Shown in pieces: positions 34,203 through 44,473 of a stretch of DNA of 64,000 nt (positions are counted from its first letter, which is position 1; each line of letters starts with the position of its first letter). This DNA comes from Nostoc sp. CHAB 5844 (GTDB lineage Bacteria > Cyanobacteriota > Cyanobacteriia > Cyanobacteriales > Nostocaceae). Location of the stretch: assembly GCF_020829595.1 (NCBI RefSeq), contig NZ_JAIVFW010000008.1:101913-165912 (forward strand), read 5' to 3'. The notes under the pieces are model-generated. The model saw only the letters and a program-made list of their open reading frames with translations, was not told the DNA's origin and made no database searches. A program made the translations under genes and the position numbers.

Positions 34203-36884
34203 ATGAGACACTGGATCGCAAAATTAGCAATCTGTACAATATTGCTATACAATTTTTTCCTAAATAATGATTGGGCAATAGCAAATCAACTTTCAGAACC
34301 CTATGTTCAAGAATTAAACCCAATCCCAGTAGTTGAAAACTTAGCCATTGCTAGTAATTTTAGGGAGACTAAAAAAGAAGAATTTCGTCGTTTCCGTGAA
34401 CTAGTCAAAGGAGTAAGTAAAAAAGAAGGACTATTCACGCTTTATAGTAATGAAGAATCAGGCAAAGTTTATTTAGAAATTCAACCCGAACAGCTAAATC
34501 AAAGTTATCTAGCTACAGTGACTTTAGAATCGGGTGTTGGGGAAAGTGGGATTTATAGTGGATTACCTCTAGCTGATTTTCTTTTCTATTTTCGGCGCGT
34601 CAATAATAATTTGCATTTTGTAATTCAAAACGTCAAATTTCGGATAAAATCTGGGGAACCAGAACAGCGATCGCTGACTCGTTCATTTAGCGATTCAGTC
34701 CTTTATTCAGTACCAATCGATAGTCTTACTCCACGCAGTAAAAATATTTTAATTAATCTGGAAGACTTGCTGATGGAAGATTTTTCAGGTTTAACTTCTT
34801 TCCTAAAATATTCTTTACAGGCAGATTACCGTTTAGAAAGAAGTAAATCATATTTTGGTGATGTTAATAGTTTTCCAGAAAATGTAGAGATTGACTCAAT
34901 TTATGGTTTCTCCGCACTAGAAGGTGCAAATCTAGTCACATTACCCGATAGTCGCGCTCTTAGTCTGAAAGTGCATTATAGTTTTTCAAAATTACAAGAA
35001 AATAACGGTTATATTCCGAGAATTGCTGATGACAGAGTAGGATATTTTATTACAGCTTTTCAAGATTTTTCTAAAAATAACATTCAAGAACCATTTGTAC
35101 GTTACATTAATCGTTGGCATTTAGAACCATCTGACCCTAACGCACCTTTGTCTTTGCCTAAAAAGCCGATTATATTTTGGATTGAAAATGCTGTACCACC
35201 TGTATACCGAGATGCCATTCGTGAAGGTGTTTTGATGTGGAATAAAGCATTTACAAAAGCCGGATTTCAAAATGCTATTGAAGTGCGACAAATGCCAGAC
35301 GATGCTAATTGGCATCCCGCAGATGTGCGTTACAACACTATTCGCTGGTTCAATTCGTTAGATGCAGGTTTTGCTAGAGGGCCAATGCGTGTTAACCCAC
35401 TGACTGGCGAAATCTTAGATGCAGATATTATTGTTGATGCCAATATGGTGCGCTCAATTGGGCAAGAATATCACGCACTGATAGAAGCTTCAGCAATGTG
35501 TCAGGCACTCAGCACTCAGCACTTACAAATGTCTGCTTCTGAAATTTGCTATGGTGCGGAATCTAAAGAACAAGTCGCTATGGGGGCATTAGCATTATCA
35601 CTGCTACAAAATACTAAACCCAATAGTGAAACGATGAAGGAGTATGTACATCAATATTTGCGTTCTGTAATTGCACACGAGGTTGGACACACTCTTGGTT
35701 TGCGGCACAATTTTCATGGCAGCACCATGTTAGCGCCGCAAGAATTAAATAACACTGAAATCACTCATGCCAAAGGTTTAGCGGGTTCGGTGATGGATTA
35801 TTTACCTGTGAATATTGCACCCCAAGGAGTGCAGCAAGGTGAGTATTTTCCTAGTGTTGTTGGCCCTTACGATGAATGGGCAATTGCATATGGTTACAAA
35901 AAAATTCCTGATGCAGTAGGTGAAGTTGTCACGCCGGAAGCGGAAAAAAGTTTTTTAGAAGAAATTGCTTTAGCATCACCGCAACCAGAATTGTCTTATG
36001 CAACTGATGAAGATATTCGAGATATTAATCCACTAGCCAATGTCTGGGATATGAGTAGCGATGCGCTGGTTTATTCTCAATGGCAAATGGATAACGCCCG
36101 TGTGATGTGGCAACTTCTGGATGAGGGTTATTTACCAAGGGGAGAAAGTTATAGTAGCTTACGCGTTTTATTTAATAGAGTGTTGAGATATTATTGTCGC
36201 AATGCCAGCTTACTTTCTCAATATATTGGCGGACAATCATTTCGGCGGCTTCATGCTGGTGATAATACTTCTTGGGCTTTTGTACCCGTTTCGTTATTGC
36301 AACAACGTCAGGCATTAGTGAAACTGCAAGAGTATGTATTTGCTGAAGATGCTTTTAGTTTCTCACCGCAATTGCTAAATCAACTGGCACCTTCGCGCTG
36401 GCAACATTGGGGCAGCCCGATACTGCACAGCCGTCTTGATTATCCCATTCACGATCGCATTCTCAGTTTTCAGAGTGCCGTATTACGATCGCTTTTAGAT
36501 AGCGATCGCTTAAATCGTCTCCGAGATGTAGAATTAAAAACTCAGCCTGGACAAGCACTTTCCCTGCCAGAGTTATTTGACACGCTGCAAACAGGCATTT
36601 GGAAAGAAGTTTTCACCCCAGCACAACCAAAATCCATTTCTAGCATTCGCCGTTCATTGCAACGAGAACATCTCAATATTTTGCTAGAAATGGTGTTGAA
36701 TACCAACGATGAATTAGAAGATGGCCGAACACTGGCTTGGTACCAATTGCGGCAGTTGCAAATAGCAATTAATACCAAACTAAAACAGTTTGGCACAGCA
36801 TTAGATGTTTACACAATAGCCCATTTAGAATTTGCTGGCGATCGCATCACCAAAGCCTTAAACGCGCAGTTGGTTTCTAGGTAG
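34203..36884 (+). CDS. Large secreted zinc-dependent metalloprotease (DUF5117/DUF4953 type)
   Basis: The 893-residue product has an N-terminal signal segment (KLAICTILLYNFFLNN). It then follows the DUF5117-DUF4953 architecture: RFRELVKGVSKKEGLFTLY, a long beta-rich region with YGFSALEGANLVTLPDSRALSL, and a peptidase domain with YVHQYLRSVIAHEVGHTLGL (HExxH zinc motif) and the third-ligand HNFHGST. VMDYLPVNIAP and DEWAIAYGYK follow, as in metzincins. It is predicted to be exported; substrate unknown. Near residue 437 a CACTCAG-type STRR forms part of the frame (QALSTQHLQ). Confidence 0.85.
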   Translation: MRHWIAKLAICTILLYNFFLNNDWAIANQLSEPYVQELNPIPVVENLAIASNFRETKKEEFRRFRELVKGVSKKEGLFTLYSNEESGKVYLEIQPEQLNQSYLATVTLESGVGESGIYSGLPLADFLFYFRRVNNNLHFVIQNVKFRIKSGEPEQRSLTRSFSDSVLYSVPIDSLTPRSKNILINLEDLLMEDFSGLTSFLKYSLQADYRLERSKSYFGDVNSFPENVEIDSIYGFSALEGANLVTLPDSRALSLKVHYSFSKLQENNGYIPRIADDRVGYFITAFQDFSKNNIQEPFVRYINRWHLEPSDPNAPLSLPKKPIIFWIENAVPPVYRDAIREGVLMWNKAFTKAGFQNAIEVRQMPDDANWHPADVRYNTIRWFNSLDAGFARGPMRVNPLTGEILDADIIVDANMVRSIGQEYHALIEASAMCQALSTQHLQMSASEICYGAESKEQVAMGALALSLLQNTKPNSETMKEYVHQYLRSVIAHEVGHTLGLRHNFHGSTMLAPQELNNTEITHAKGLAGSVMDYLPVNIAPQGVQQGEYFPSVVGPYDEWAIAYGYKKIPDAVGEVVTPEAEKSFLEEIALASPQPELSYATDEDIRDINPLANVWDMSSDALVYSQWQMDNARVMWQLLDEGYLPRGESYSSLRVLFNRVLRYYCRNASLLSQYIGGQSFRRLHAGDNTSWAFVPVSLLQQRQALVKLQEYVFAEDAFSFSPQLLNQLAPSRWQHWGSPILHSRLDYPIHDRILSFQSAVLRSLLDSDRLNRLRDVELKTQPGQALSLPELFDTLQTGIWKEVFTPAQPKSISSIRRSLQREHLNILLEMVLNTNDELEDGRTLAWYQLRQLQIAINTKLKQFGTALDVYTIAHLEFAGDRITKALNAQLVSR
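35504..35526. repeat. CACTCAG STRR inside the metalloprotease gene
   Basis: aggcactcagcactcagcac repeats the intergenic STRR seen, for example, at about 4008-4027. Here it encodes QALSTQHLQ in frame, between EASAMC and MSASEICYG. Confidence 0.7.
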
Positions 36885-36920
36885 GAGGAGGCAGGGGGCA
36901 GGAGGAATAGAAGTATCTAC

Positions 36921-39857
36921 TCAGCATTCAGCACTGTCCACTCCCCACTCTATACTCAGCACTTTTTCACTCAATTTAGCTTTCAAGTCTGCCCATTTTA
37001 CACCTGCTAGGCTAGGTAATACTACATGGGCTGCGCCGACGCGTTCAACTGGGCCTAGTCCTACTGCCCACATACCGCCTGCTAAAGCAGCTGCAACTCC
37101 GGCAGCGGCATCTTCTACGACTACACATTGTGCTGGTTGCAGTCCGAGTTCCTTGGCGGCGTATAAAAATAAATCAGGTGCGGGTTTGGGTTGTTGTACA
37201 CTGTAACCATCAGCGATCGCATCTACTTTATTAGGAATCCCCAATAATTCCACAACAGTCTGAGCATTTTTACTAGCAGAACCTATGGCTGTCTTAATTC
37301 CAGCTTGCCGCAACTCATCCAAAAGTGCGATCGCACCAGGCAATAAATCTTTTGGTGTCATGTGGTGAATGAGTTCTACATAGTAGCCATTTTTCCGCTC
37401 CATCATCTCTTGGATTTGAGCTTCCGAATACTGTCTATCGCCAATAATTAACATCAGAGATTCACGGCGAGACACACCCCGCAATGCTTCATTAGCTTCA
37501 CGATTAAAAGGAATCCCTTCTTCATCTGCTAACCTCTGCCAAGCTTGATAATGGTATTCTGCTGTATCGGTTAGTACGCCATCTAGGTCAAAAATTACTC
37601 CGCGAATATCAGGCATTGTCCTTAATCTCTCTTGTTTCTCCAATTTCTCTGTTCTTGGTTGGGGACGCAAATCAAATTCGTGCCATTCACCGCGCCAGTG
37701 AAGTTTGAACTTGAGGCGCGTCCAGTGCGAGGGTAGATGCGGGTTGGCTACGGGGCCATTTTCTGTTAACTGAATTCCACCAAATCCAAAAATCACGGCT
37801 TGCCAAACACCGCCAGCACTAGCGCCATGAATTCCGTCGTTGGTGTTACCTCGGCTATCTTCTAAATCCACCATTGCTGCTTGCATGAATCTTTTATAGG
37901 CTCTTGTAGATTCACCCACATCTGAAGCTAGGATGGCGTGAATTGCCGGGCCGAGAGATGAACCGTAGGTAATATCTGTGCGCGGTGCGTAGTAGTCCCA
38001 ATTTGCTTGTAAAGATTTTTGGTTGTAAGGAAATTCTGTTGATTCCCGCATTAAATAAAGCAGCATCAAGACATCTGGCTGCTTCAGGACTTGCCGTTTG
38101 TTGCCTTCTTCAATACCTAGAATAGCTTGTATGGAACGCTGACGTGGTTCGTAGTCGTCTAAATTAATATCTTGGAGTTGGAAAAATCCTTCAAACTGCT
38201 CAATTAATCCGGTTTCTGGGTCATAGAAAATCCAGATTTTATCGATGATATCTTGCCAGTGCGATCGCACTTCGGCTCCCAGTTGCAGTTGCTTTTCTAA
38301 TTCAGCCGCGCGTTCTGGGAAGTTTTGCCGTAGCCAATCATCAATAATCAGTGCTTTTTCTAAATGCCATTGCACCATACGGTTGGTGAAGGTATTGTTG
38401 TGAACCAATTCGTGATATTCATCGGCTCCAATTACCCCGCGAATTTCGTAGCGTTCGTGTTCAGAATTATACTCAACTCGGCTATTCCAAAAGATAGCGG
38501 TATCTAAAACAATCTCCGCACCGCAATCTCGCATCCAATCATCATCACCCGTGGCTAACCAGTAATACCAAACTGCATAGGTAATATCTGCACTAATATG
38601 AATTTCGCGATCGCGGCACCAAATGCGGACATCTTCACCGTAATAATCATTAGGAAGTGACCAGCGGGGTGTTACTTCATCACCAGTATCAGCGCTTTCC
38701 CAAGGATACATTGCTCCTTTATAGCCAGAATGCAATGCTTTACGTCTAGCTCCCGGTAAGGTGTAATAACGGTAACTGAGTAAATTACGAGCGATCGCTG
38801 GTTGAGTAAATGTAAAAAATGGCAGAATAAAAATTTCTGTATCCCAAAAAACATGACCGCGATAGCCAAAACCGGAAAGAGTTTTTGCGGGAATACTTAC
38901 TTTATCGTCATACTGAGGTGCAGCAATTAACAGTTGAAAAATATTGTAACGAATCGCAAAAGCGGCTGTATTATCACCTTCTAGCAAGATATCACTCTGC
39001 TGCCAAACTTCATCCCAAGCTTGAGAGTGAGTATTGAGTAGGGTTTCGTAGTCGGATAATTTAGCGAGTTTTTCCTGCGCCGCTTTGACTGGTTTCTCTA
39101 TCTCCTGTGAAGTAAACACCGTGACAATTTTTTCTACTGTCACAGTTTGGTGTGATTTGGCCATAAAGGTGGCTGTGAAGGAGGGATAACCAGGCGCGGT
39201 GTTAACTTGAATGGATGCTTCCGTTCCTGATACAGTCATCTTGGCTGCCATGCCAATCGTAATTCGGGAGGTACGAGTACGGCTATGCAACCAGATGCCT
39301 TGCTCAGTTTTACCTTGGTCTAAATCTATCCAATGATTAAATCCTTGGTTTTCAGGATAGCCGTTGATGCTGCCTTGCACTTCAATCAAGCCGTCAAAAT
39401 CTAGAGGTGTTAACTGACAGCGTTGTGCCAAAATATGCTGATCTGCAAGACTGGCAAAACGTTGAAAGTGAATATCTATAGTTTTGCCACCAGGACTGCG
39501 CCAACGCACAGAACGGCTGAGGAGTCCGTGACGCACGTCCAGCCGTCGCTCATACTGAAGAATTTCACCTTCGTCGAAACGAAAGCGATCGCCATCAATA
39601 CTTAATACTAAAGGTAGCCAGTCAGGACAGTTGGCGAGTTCTGTATACACCACAGGCACATCATCATAGACCCCGTGGATAAAAGTAGCTGGCAATGCAC
39701 CAGGATAATCTCTTTCAAAACTACCGCGTGTTCCTAGATAGCCGTTGCCAATTGTGAAGATAGTTTCTCTAGAATGCAATTGCTCAGGGTCAAACTGGGT
39801 TTCTGTTAATGTCCAGTCTGTATAGATAAAATTGCCAGTAATACTTTTTGTATCCAT
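36921..39857 (-). CDS. GH65 glycoside phosphorylase fused to beta-phosphoglucomutase
   Basis: The 978-residue product has two enzymes. The N-terminal GH65 part (about 1-750) begins WTLTETQFDPEQLHSRETIF and carries IGNGYLGTRGSFERDYPG, FWDTEIFILPFF and the catalytic-acid region GVIGADEYHELVHNN. The C-terminal HAD part begins RGVIFDLDGVLTDTAEYHYQAWQRL and contains TAIGSASKNAQTVVELLG and VVVEDAAAGVAAA. GH65 enzymes split alpha-glucosides (trehalose, maltose, kojibiose) with phosphate to beta-glucose-1-phosphate, which the mutase converts to glucose-6-phosphate. The last residues (VLSIEWGVDSAEC) come from a CACTCAG-type STRR. It probably shares an operon with susA. Confidence 0.92.
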   Translation of the reverse strand: MDTKSITGNFIYTDWTLTETQFDPEQLHSRETIFTIGNGYLGTRGSFERDYPGALPATFIHGVYDDVPVVYTELANCPDWLPLVLSIDGDRFRFDEGEILQYERRLDVRHGLLSRSVRWRSPGGKTIDIHFQRFASLADQHILAQRCQLTPLDFDGLIEVQGSINGYPENQGFNHWIDLDQGKTEQGIWLHSRTRTSRITIGMAAKMTVSGTEASIQVNTAPGYPSFTATFMAKSHQTVTVEKIVTVFTSQEIEKPVKAAQEKLAKLSDYETLLNTHSQAWDEVWQQSDILLEGDNTAAFAIRYNIFQLLIAAPQYDDKVSIPAKTLSGFGYRGHVFWDTEIFILPFFTFTQPAIARNLLSYRYYTLPGARRKALHSGYKGAMYPWESADTGDEVTPRWSLPNDYYGEDVRIWCRDREIHISADITYAVWYYWLATGDDDWMRDCGAEIVLDTAIFWNSRVEYNSEHERYEIRGVIGADEYHELVHNNTFTNRMVQWHLEKALIIDDWLRQNFPERAAELEKQLQLGAEVRSHWQDIIDKIWIFYDPETGLIEQFEGFFQLQDINLDDYEPRQRSIQAILGIEEGNKRQVLKQPDVLMLLYLMRESTEFPYNQKSLQANWDYYAPRTDITYGSSLGPAIHAILASDVGESTRAYKRFMQAAMVDLEDSRGNTNDGIHGASAGGVWQAVIFGFGGIQLTENGPVANPHLPSHWTRLKFKLHWRGEWHEFDLRPQPRTEKLEKQERLRTMPDIRGVIFDLDGVLTDTAEYHYQAWQRLADEEGIPFNREANEALRGVSRRESLMLIIGDRQYSEAQIQEMMERKNGYYVELIHHMTPKDLLPGAIALLDELRQAGIKTAIGSASKNAQTVVELLGIPNKVDAIADGYSVQQPKPAPDLFLYAAKELGLQPAQCVVVEDAAAGVAAALAGGMWAVGLGPVERVGAAHVVLPSLAGVKWADLKAKLSEKVLSIEWGVDSAEC

Positions 39858-39920
39858 CGTTAGGCTAAATTCCAAATGCGAGGTTTAGTTTTGGATTTAG
39901 AGAAAATATTGAAAAATTAT

Positions 39921-42338
39921 TTAGTTTTGCTTGTGCATATGTTTTTCTAAAATCTTTTCGGCTCTGGGTTTAAAGATGAGATGGAATAAGCTTTCCATGT
40001 AGCGATCGCGTGCTTCATTATTTTCTGGAGCGACAAAGTTCCAGAAGCTAAACATTTTCGCTAATAATAATAATTGACTAGAGTGTGATGTCCAATTATA
40101 TTTATTAATAATTCGCTGACTCATCCACTCAGATACTTCCTCCCAATGTTGAGGATACTGTTCACACTTATCAAGGAAGCCTAAAATTTTATCTGCTGTT
40201 CCTGCTAAATCGGTAGGGTTAATAATAAATCCATCTTCTTGATTTTCAATAATTTCTAAAGCACCACCAAATTGAGTAGCGAAAGTTGGTAAGCCAGAAA
40301 TCATCGCTTCTAAAATGCTTCTGCCGAAAGATTCAAAGCGAGCAAAATGCACATACATTCCGCTGCGATCGGCAATCACACGGTAAGCTTCGCCAATATC
40401 TCCACCAGTCCGACGCATTCCTAACCAGCGAATATGATTTTGGAGATGATACTGATTAATAATGTCATGTAGCCTTTGAATTTCTTTAGCTTCTTCTACA
40501 TTAGCTGCTTCTGACGGATGTAATTTACTAGTTAATAGAATTAAATTACACCGCTTTTGTAGTTCCTGACTTTGACCAAAGCATTCCGCTAATCCAGTCA
40601 AATTTTTAATCGATGATAGCGTAGCTACAGCGAATATTGGTCGCTTATTTGGTTCATCTAAAACACCCAAGATTTGCTGGTCTTGGCGGTTAAATAGTAA
40701 GTCTTCTACTTGTTGGCTTTGATTGAAATTGCGGTTTTCTTTTTGGGTGTAAGGAAAGAAGATTTTCTGATTGACTCCAGGTGGTACTAAATTAAATTTA
40801 GGACTGAATAAATCAATGCCATCAACTACATGATATAGCTGAGGCATCGTAAAACATTTATAAGATTCGTACTGTCCCATACCGTCTGGTGTGCCGACAA
40901 TTTCCTGATAGGATGAGGTAATGATAAAATCAGCCGCATTCATACTGATTAAATCAGCAGTGAACTGAGCCGAAAAATGATATTCTTCTTCTAGGTTATG
41001 CCAATACAAGTTACTAAATAGATATTTAGGCTTTTCTAAAGAATGAGCAATGTTACATTGAGTAACTTTTAGACGGTGAGATAACAGCGACGCAACTAAA
41101 TTACCATCACTATAGTTGCCGATTATCAAATTTGGGCGACCTTTAAATAGAGTGAGTAGTTCTTTTTCTGCATCATTGGTAAAGCTTTCTAAGTAAGGCC
41201 AAATTTCAAATTTTGAAATCCAATTATTAGTAATTTCTGGATTAAATTCAGCGAAAGGAACGCGTAAAATCCAAGCATTTTCTGTGTCTTCGACTTTTTC
41301 GAGGCGTAGTCCGCAAGATGTACCTTCACAGTTAGGAATCAGTCGAGTCAGAATGATCACATGAGGTTGAATGCCTAATACATCAAGTCCAGCGAGTGTG
41401 ATTTCTTCGCGGAGTTTGTTTTCTAAGCTGCGTGCTTGTTCGAGAACATAAATGACTTGACCTAATGTTTCATCACGTCCCATGACATCTTGTTGTCCAA
41501 CCCAGCCGTGAATGGAAATCAAGACGACGCGAAAAATAGCCGGAACACGCGCCACAAATGCTTCTAAGATAGCAGGTTGGGGGCTATCAATTAGCCTATC
41601 AAGTAATGCCAATGTTTCACAGACTCGCGCCGCCGTATTTCCCCATCCTGGTGCTAAACCAAGGTCTTGGAGGTGAAAGTGAAATTTTTCGCTCGGTTCG
41701 TTAGCTGGTCTTTCACTGAAGAATTTAAGTGCTTGCTTGATTTGTTTGGCGAATTGCATACCTGAGCGAATGCGATCGCCAATTAACAAACGTTTCCCAT
41801 CGTACTGCACGCGCCGCAATGCTTGAAACAATACCTCTAACCAAGGTTGCGGATCATTCAACAGTTGATTGCACAGGTAATGGTTGAGAAAGGCTAGACC
41901 TTGACCAATATTTCTAGGATCATCAATGGAGGGAGAATCTTCATAAAATGGGCCGAGGTCAATTTCGAGAATATGGGGTTGGTAGCGATTCACTAAGCGA
42001 TCGCTCACATCCAAAAACGCCTGCGGCGACATTAACTCGTACTTACTCAAGTCAGCATTCAGCCGCCATACTTCTTGGCTGGCAATCTTGGGTCGAACCA
42101 CAAACCAAGTATTTTCCTCTGACAAAATTATTTCATGAGTATAGTGAATGAGTTTACCAATAGAGGAAGAGTAATAAAAATAGGCAGGCTTTTGAGAGTT
42201 ATGGCAATAATCTGCAAATAGTTGCAAGATATCATTTCTCAGGCAGTATTGTTTACCTGAAGCAGTTAATGAAAATATCAATTGCTGTAAAGCAGCTTTT
42301 TCGTCACTGTTCAGCACAGCTTGCAGCAGTTCATTCAT
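39921..42338 (-). CDS. susA: Sucrose synthase
   Basis: SusA reversibly cleaves sucrose with UDP or ADP to give NDP-glucose and fructose. The 805-residue product has the SusA N-terminal regulatory region and the GT-B domains: VILTRLIPNCEGTSCGLRLEKV, NYSDGNLVASLLSHRLKVTQCNIAHSLEKPKY, YESYKCFTMPQLYHVVDGIDLF, LSSIKNLTGLAECF and the ExxxxxxxE donor site in RFESFGRSILEAMISGLPT. Length matches Anabaena SusA. ATG 42338 is preferred to GTG 42353. The GH65 fusion follows 63 bp downstream on the same strand. In heterocyst-formers SusA supports sucrose use in diazotrophic cells. Confidence 0.96.
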   Translation of the reverse strand: MNELLQAVLNSDEKAALQQLIFSLTASGKQYCLRNDILQLFADYCHNSQKPAYFYYSSSIGKLIHYTHEIILSEENTWFVVRPKIASQEVWRLNADLSKYELMSPQAFLDVSDRLVNRYQPHILEIDLGPFYEDSPSIDDPRNIGQGLAFLNHYLCNQLLNDPQPWLEVLFQALRRVQYDGKRLLIGDRIRSGMQFAKQIKQALKFFSERPANEPSEKFHFHLQDLGLAPGWGNTAARVCETLALLDRLIDSPQPAILEAFVARVPAIFRVVLISIHGWVGQQDVMGRDETLGQVIYVLEQARSLENKLREEITLAGLDVLGIQPHVIILTRLIPNCEGTSCGLRLEKVEDTENAWILRVPFAEFNPEITNNWISKFEIWPYLESFTNDAEKELLTLFKGRPNLIIGNYSDGNLVASLLSHRLKVTQCNIAHSLEKPKYLFSNLYWHNLEEEYHFSAQFTADLISMNAADFIITSSYQEIVGTPDGMGQYESYKCFTMPQLYHVVDGIDLFSPKFNLVPPGVNQKIFFPYTQKENRNFNQSQQVEDLLFNRQDQQILGVLDEPNKRPIFAVATLSSIKNLTGLAECFGQSQELQKRCNLILLTSKLHPSEAANVEEAKEIQRLHDIINQYHLQNHIRWLGMRRTGGDIGEAYRVIADRSGMYVHFARFESFGRSILEAMISGLPTFATQFGGALEIIENQEDGFIINPTDLAGTADKILGFLDKCEQYPQHWEEVSEWMSQRIINKYNWTSHSSQLLLLAKMFSFWNFVAPENNEARDRYMESLFHLIFKPRAEKILEKHMHKQN

Positions 42339-42353
42339 AATGAATCCCACCAC

Positions 42354-42767
42354 TCTAGTAGGTCACGACCTCATTTTTCTCTCCTCAAAAATGATGATTT
42401 TATCTGTAGGTTGTTAGAGGTACATTACCGTTGTTACCTTTTTTATGGTAGACAAGCGTTTCAGCCTCTGGCTTCTAGCTTTGGTATGAATTATTGAAAA
42501 AATCTTGGCAATATAGCAATTATCTTTCAAATAAGTCTTTGCGCCTTTACTGACTCACGATTTATACTTCCTCATAACAAATGCCATTTTGGCTAAACTA
42601 AATGCAAATCAAGAGTATTATCTTTATTATTGAATAATTAGTAATAAATTCTTTTAAACATATTTATTATCATTGATTTCAACCAATTAGATTAATTACT
42701 TAATAACCAAATCAGTGATTAATCTCAAAAATATTTATTGCAAATAAAATTGATTTTTTGTTAGTTA
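42354..42767. other. Intergenic region between susA and the HlyD gene
   Basis: It holds the divergent susA promoter at its left end and, near 42582-42621, the operator-like motif shared with the hetC and hetP promoters. The rest is AT-rich. Confidence 0.5.
42582..42621 (+). promoter_or_regulatory. Shared heterocyst-locus motif A (HlyD gene)
   Basis: The inverted repeat GCCATTTTGGC (42583-42593) is followed by GAGTATTAT at 42613-42621, whose TATTAT makes a good -10 box. The same pair occurs upstream of hetC (46936-46969) and hetP (50520-50560, with GAGTATTCT). Confidence 0.6.
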
Positions 42768-42812
42768 ATGTTAATAAAAATTCACAAAAATATTAGTTGT
42801 CAACGAGTTTCT

Positions 42813-44378
42813 ATGAAATTATCATACAAATCTCTGCCACAAATCACAAAGTCTCCGCTTGCGAGTTCTGAAAAATTTATAGATGCCAGTGCAGAAGCGG
42901 CTTTATTATCTGGTGGTACAGCAACATCTGTAAAAGTTATTGCCGAAGAGTCTGCTGCTTTACCAGAAGGTAAATTAGTCGATGCTGATACATCATTAAT
43001 GCCACAAACGACTATTGTTCAAAGTGATAAATGGTCAACATCGTTGCAGACATTAATTGATCAACCGCCTTCATCTGTTCCTTATCAACTCATTGCAGGC
43101 GGAATTGCATTTTGTATAGCTATTATTACTTGGGCAAATTTGGGATACATTGACGAAGTTGGTAAAGCTAGAGGAAGATTAGTTCCTTTAGGAGAAGTGT
43201 ATAAAGTTCATCCTGTAATTATTGGTAAGGTTGCTCGTGTTTATATTCAAGAAGGTCAAACAGTTAAAGCTGGCGAAGTACTAGCCCAACTAGATCAAGA
43301 AATTGCCTTGAATGAATTAGAACGATTAAAGCAAGAACTAACAGCTTACCAAACTCAAGTTCTTCAAACACAAGCTTTGATTGAGAAAACTCGTTTGGAG
43401 ACTAAAACGCGGATAGCGATTAATCACGCAGAAATCAATGGACAAAAGGCGACGATCGCTCAAGCTATCTCCAAAATTCAAAGTCAAAAAGTAGCGATCG
43501 CTCAAGGTGAAGAAAGGGCAAAAATCAGTCAAGCACTGCTTGAGCAATTGTATACAGATGCCGCAGCCCAAAAAGAACGATTGCAAAGATTAAAATCCTT
43601 AGTAGAACAAGGTGCGCTTTCCCAAGAACAACTGTTTCAAGCTCAACAAGATTTGAGCGATCGCCAGCGTACTATCACCCAACAAAGTGGTGATATCCAA
43701 CAAACTCTGGCAGAATCCAAACGAGAGCAAATGACTCTACAACAAGTTTTGGCAGAATCACAGCGACTGCAAGCTGAGTTAATCCAAAAGCAAGCCCAAG
43801 GTAACACAGTACAGTTACAGTCTGAGCAAACAATTCAAAAACTACAAGTCCAAAAAACTCAATTGCAAGCTCAAGTCCAACAAACTGAAAAACTCATCCT
43901 AGAAGCGAAAACTAAGTTAAAACAACTTGCTCTCACGGCTCCTGTTGATGGTACAGTTTTATCACTCAATGTCCGCAACAGTGGAGAAGTCGTTCAATCA
44001 GGGCAAACAATAGCTGAATTAGCACCTGAAAATGCACCACTGATTTTGGAAGCTACTTTACCTACAAAAGAAGCAGGCTTTGTCAAAGCCGGAAACGAAG
44101 TCAAAATTAAATTTGATGCTTATCCATACCAGGACTATAGTACTATCTCCGGCAAGGTAATATCGATTTCACCAAATAGTACAGTTAATGAACAACTTGG
44201 TGCAGTCTATCGGTTAGAAATTGCGATGGATCGCAACTACGTCAAAGCTAATCATCAAACAATTAAATTTCAAGCTGGACAAACAGCTACTGCTGAAATT
44301 ATCATTCGTCGCCGACGCATTGTAGATATTTTGCTAGAACCACTGAGAGAACTGCAAGCAGGTGGAAGCAGTTTGTAA
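42813..44378 (+). CDS. HlyD-family membrane fusion protein
   Basis: The product of about 521 residues has one transmembrane helix (LIAGGIAFCIAIITWANLG) near residue 95, then the HlyD lipoyl-like half motif VHPVIIGKVARVYIQEGQTVKAGEVLAQLD, a long coiled coil (ELERLKQELTAYQTQVLQTQA to QTEKLILEAKTKLKQL), the second half VDGTVLSLNVRNSGEVVQSGQTIAELAP and a beta barrel. It is the periplasmic adaptor of a type 1 / ABC peptide exporter. ATG 42813 (MKLSYKSLPQITKS) is preferred; an ATG at 42768 adds 15 poorly coding residues. It probably works with the HetC exporter 3 kb downstream. Confidence 0.9.
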   Translation: MKLSYKSLPQITKSPLASSEKFIDASAEAALLSGGTATSVKVIAEESAALPEGKLVDADTSLMPQTTIVQSDKWSTSLQTLIDQPPSSVPYQLIAGGIAFCIAIITWANLGYIDEVGKARGRLVPLGEVYKVHPVIIGKVARVYIQEGQTVKAGEVLAQLDQEIALNELERLKQELTAYQTQVLQTQALIEKTRLETKTRIAINHAEINGQKATIAQAISKIQSQKVAIAQGEERAKISQALLEQLYTDAAAQKERLQRLKSLVEQGALSQEQLFQAQQDLSDRQRTITQQSGDIQQTLAESKREQMTLQQVLAESQRLQAELIQKQAQGNTVQLQSEQTIQKLQVQKTQLQAQVQQTEKLILEAKTKLKQLALTAPVDGTVLSLNVRNSGEVVQSGQTIAELAPENAPLILEATLPTKEAGFVKAGNEVKIKFDAYPYQDYSTISGKVISISPNSTVNEQLGAVYRLEIAMDRNYVKANHQTIKFQAGQTATAEIIIRRRRIVDILLEPLRELQAGGSSL

Positions 44379-44402
44379 ATTATAATTTTGACTTCCTTAC
44401 AT

Positions 44403-44431
44403 GGTGGGTTAGACATGGTTTTAACCCACTA
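44403..44431 (+). terminator. Hairpin between the HlyD and PpiC genes
   Basis: TGGGTTAGACATGG and TTTTAACCCA form a stem with a TTTT on one side. A weak or attenuating terminator is possible, so ppiC expression may partly depend on read-through. Confidence 0.4.
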
Positions 44432-44473
44432 TCGAATGCTAGAAATTTAGCTCATATTTTCATTAAGATATAT

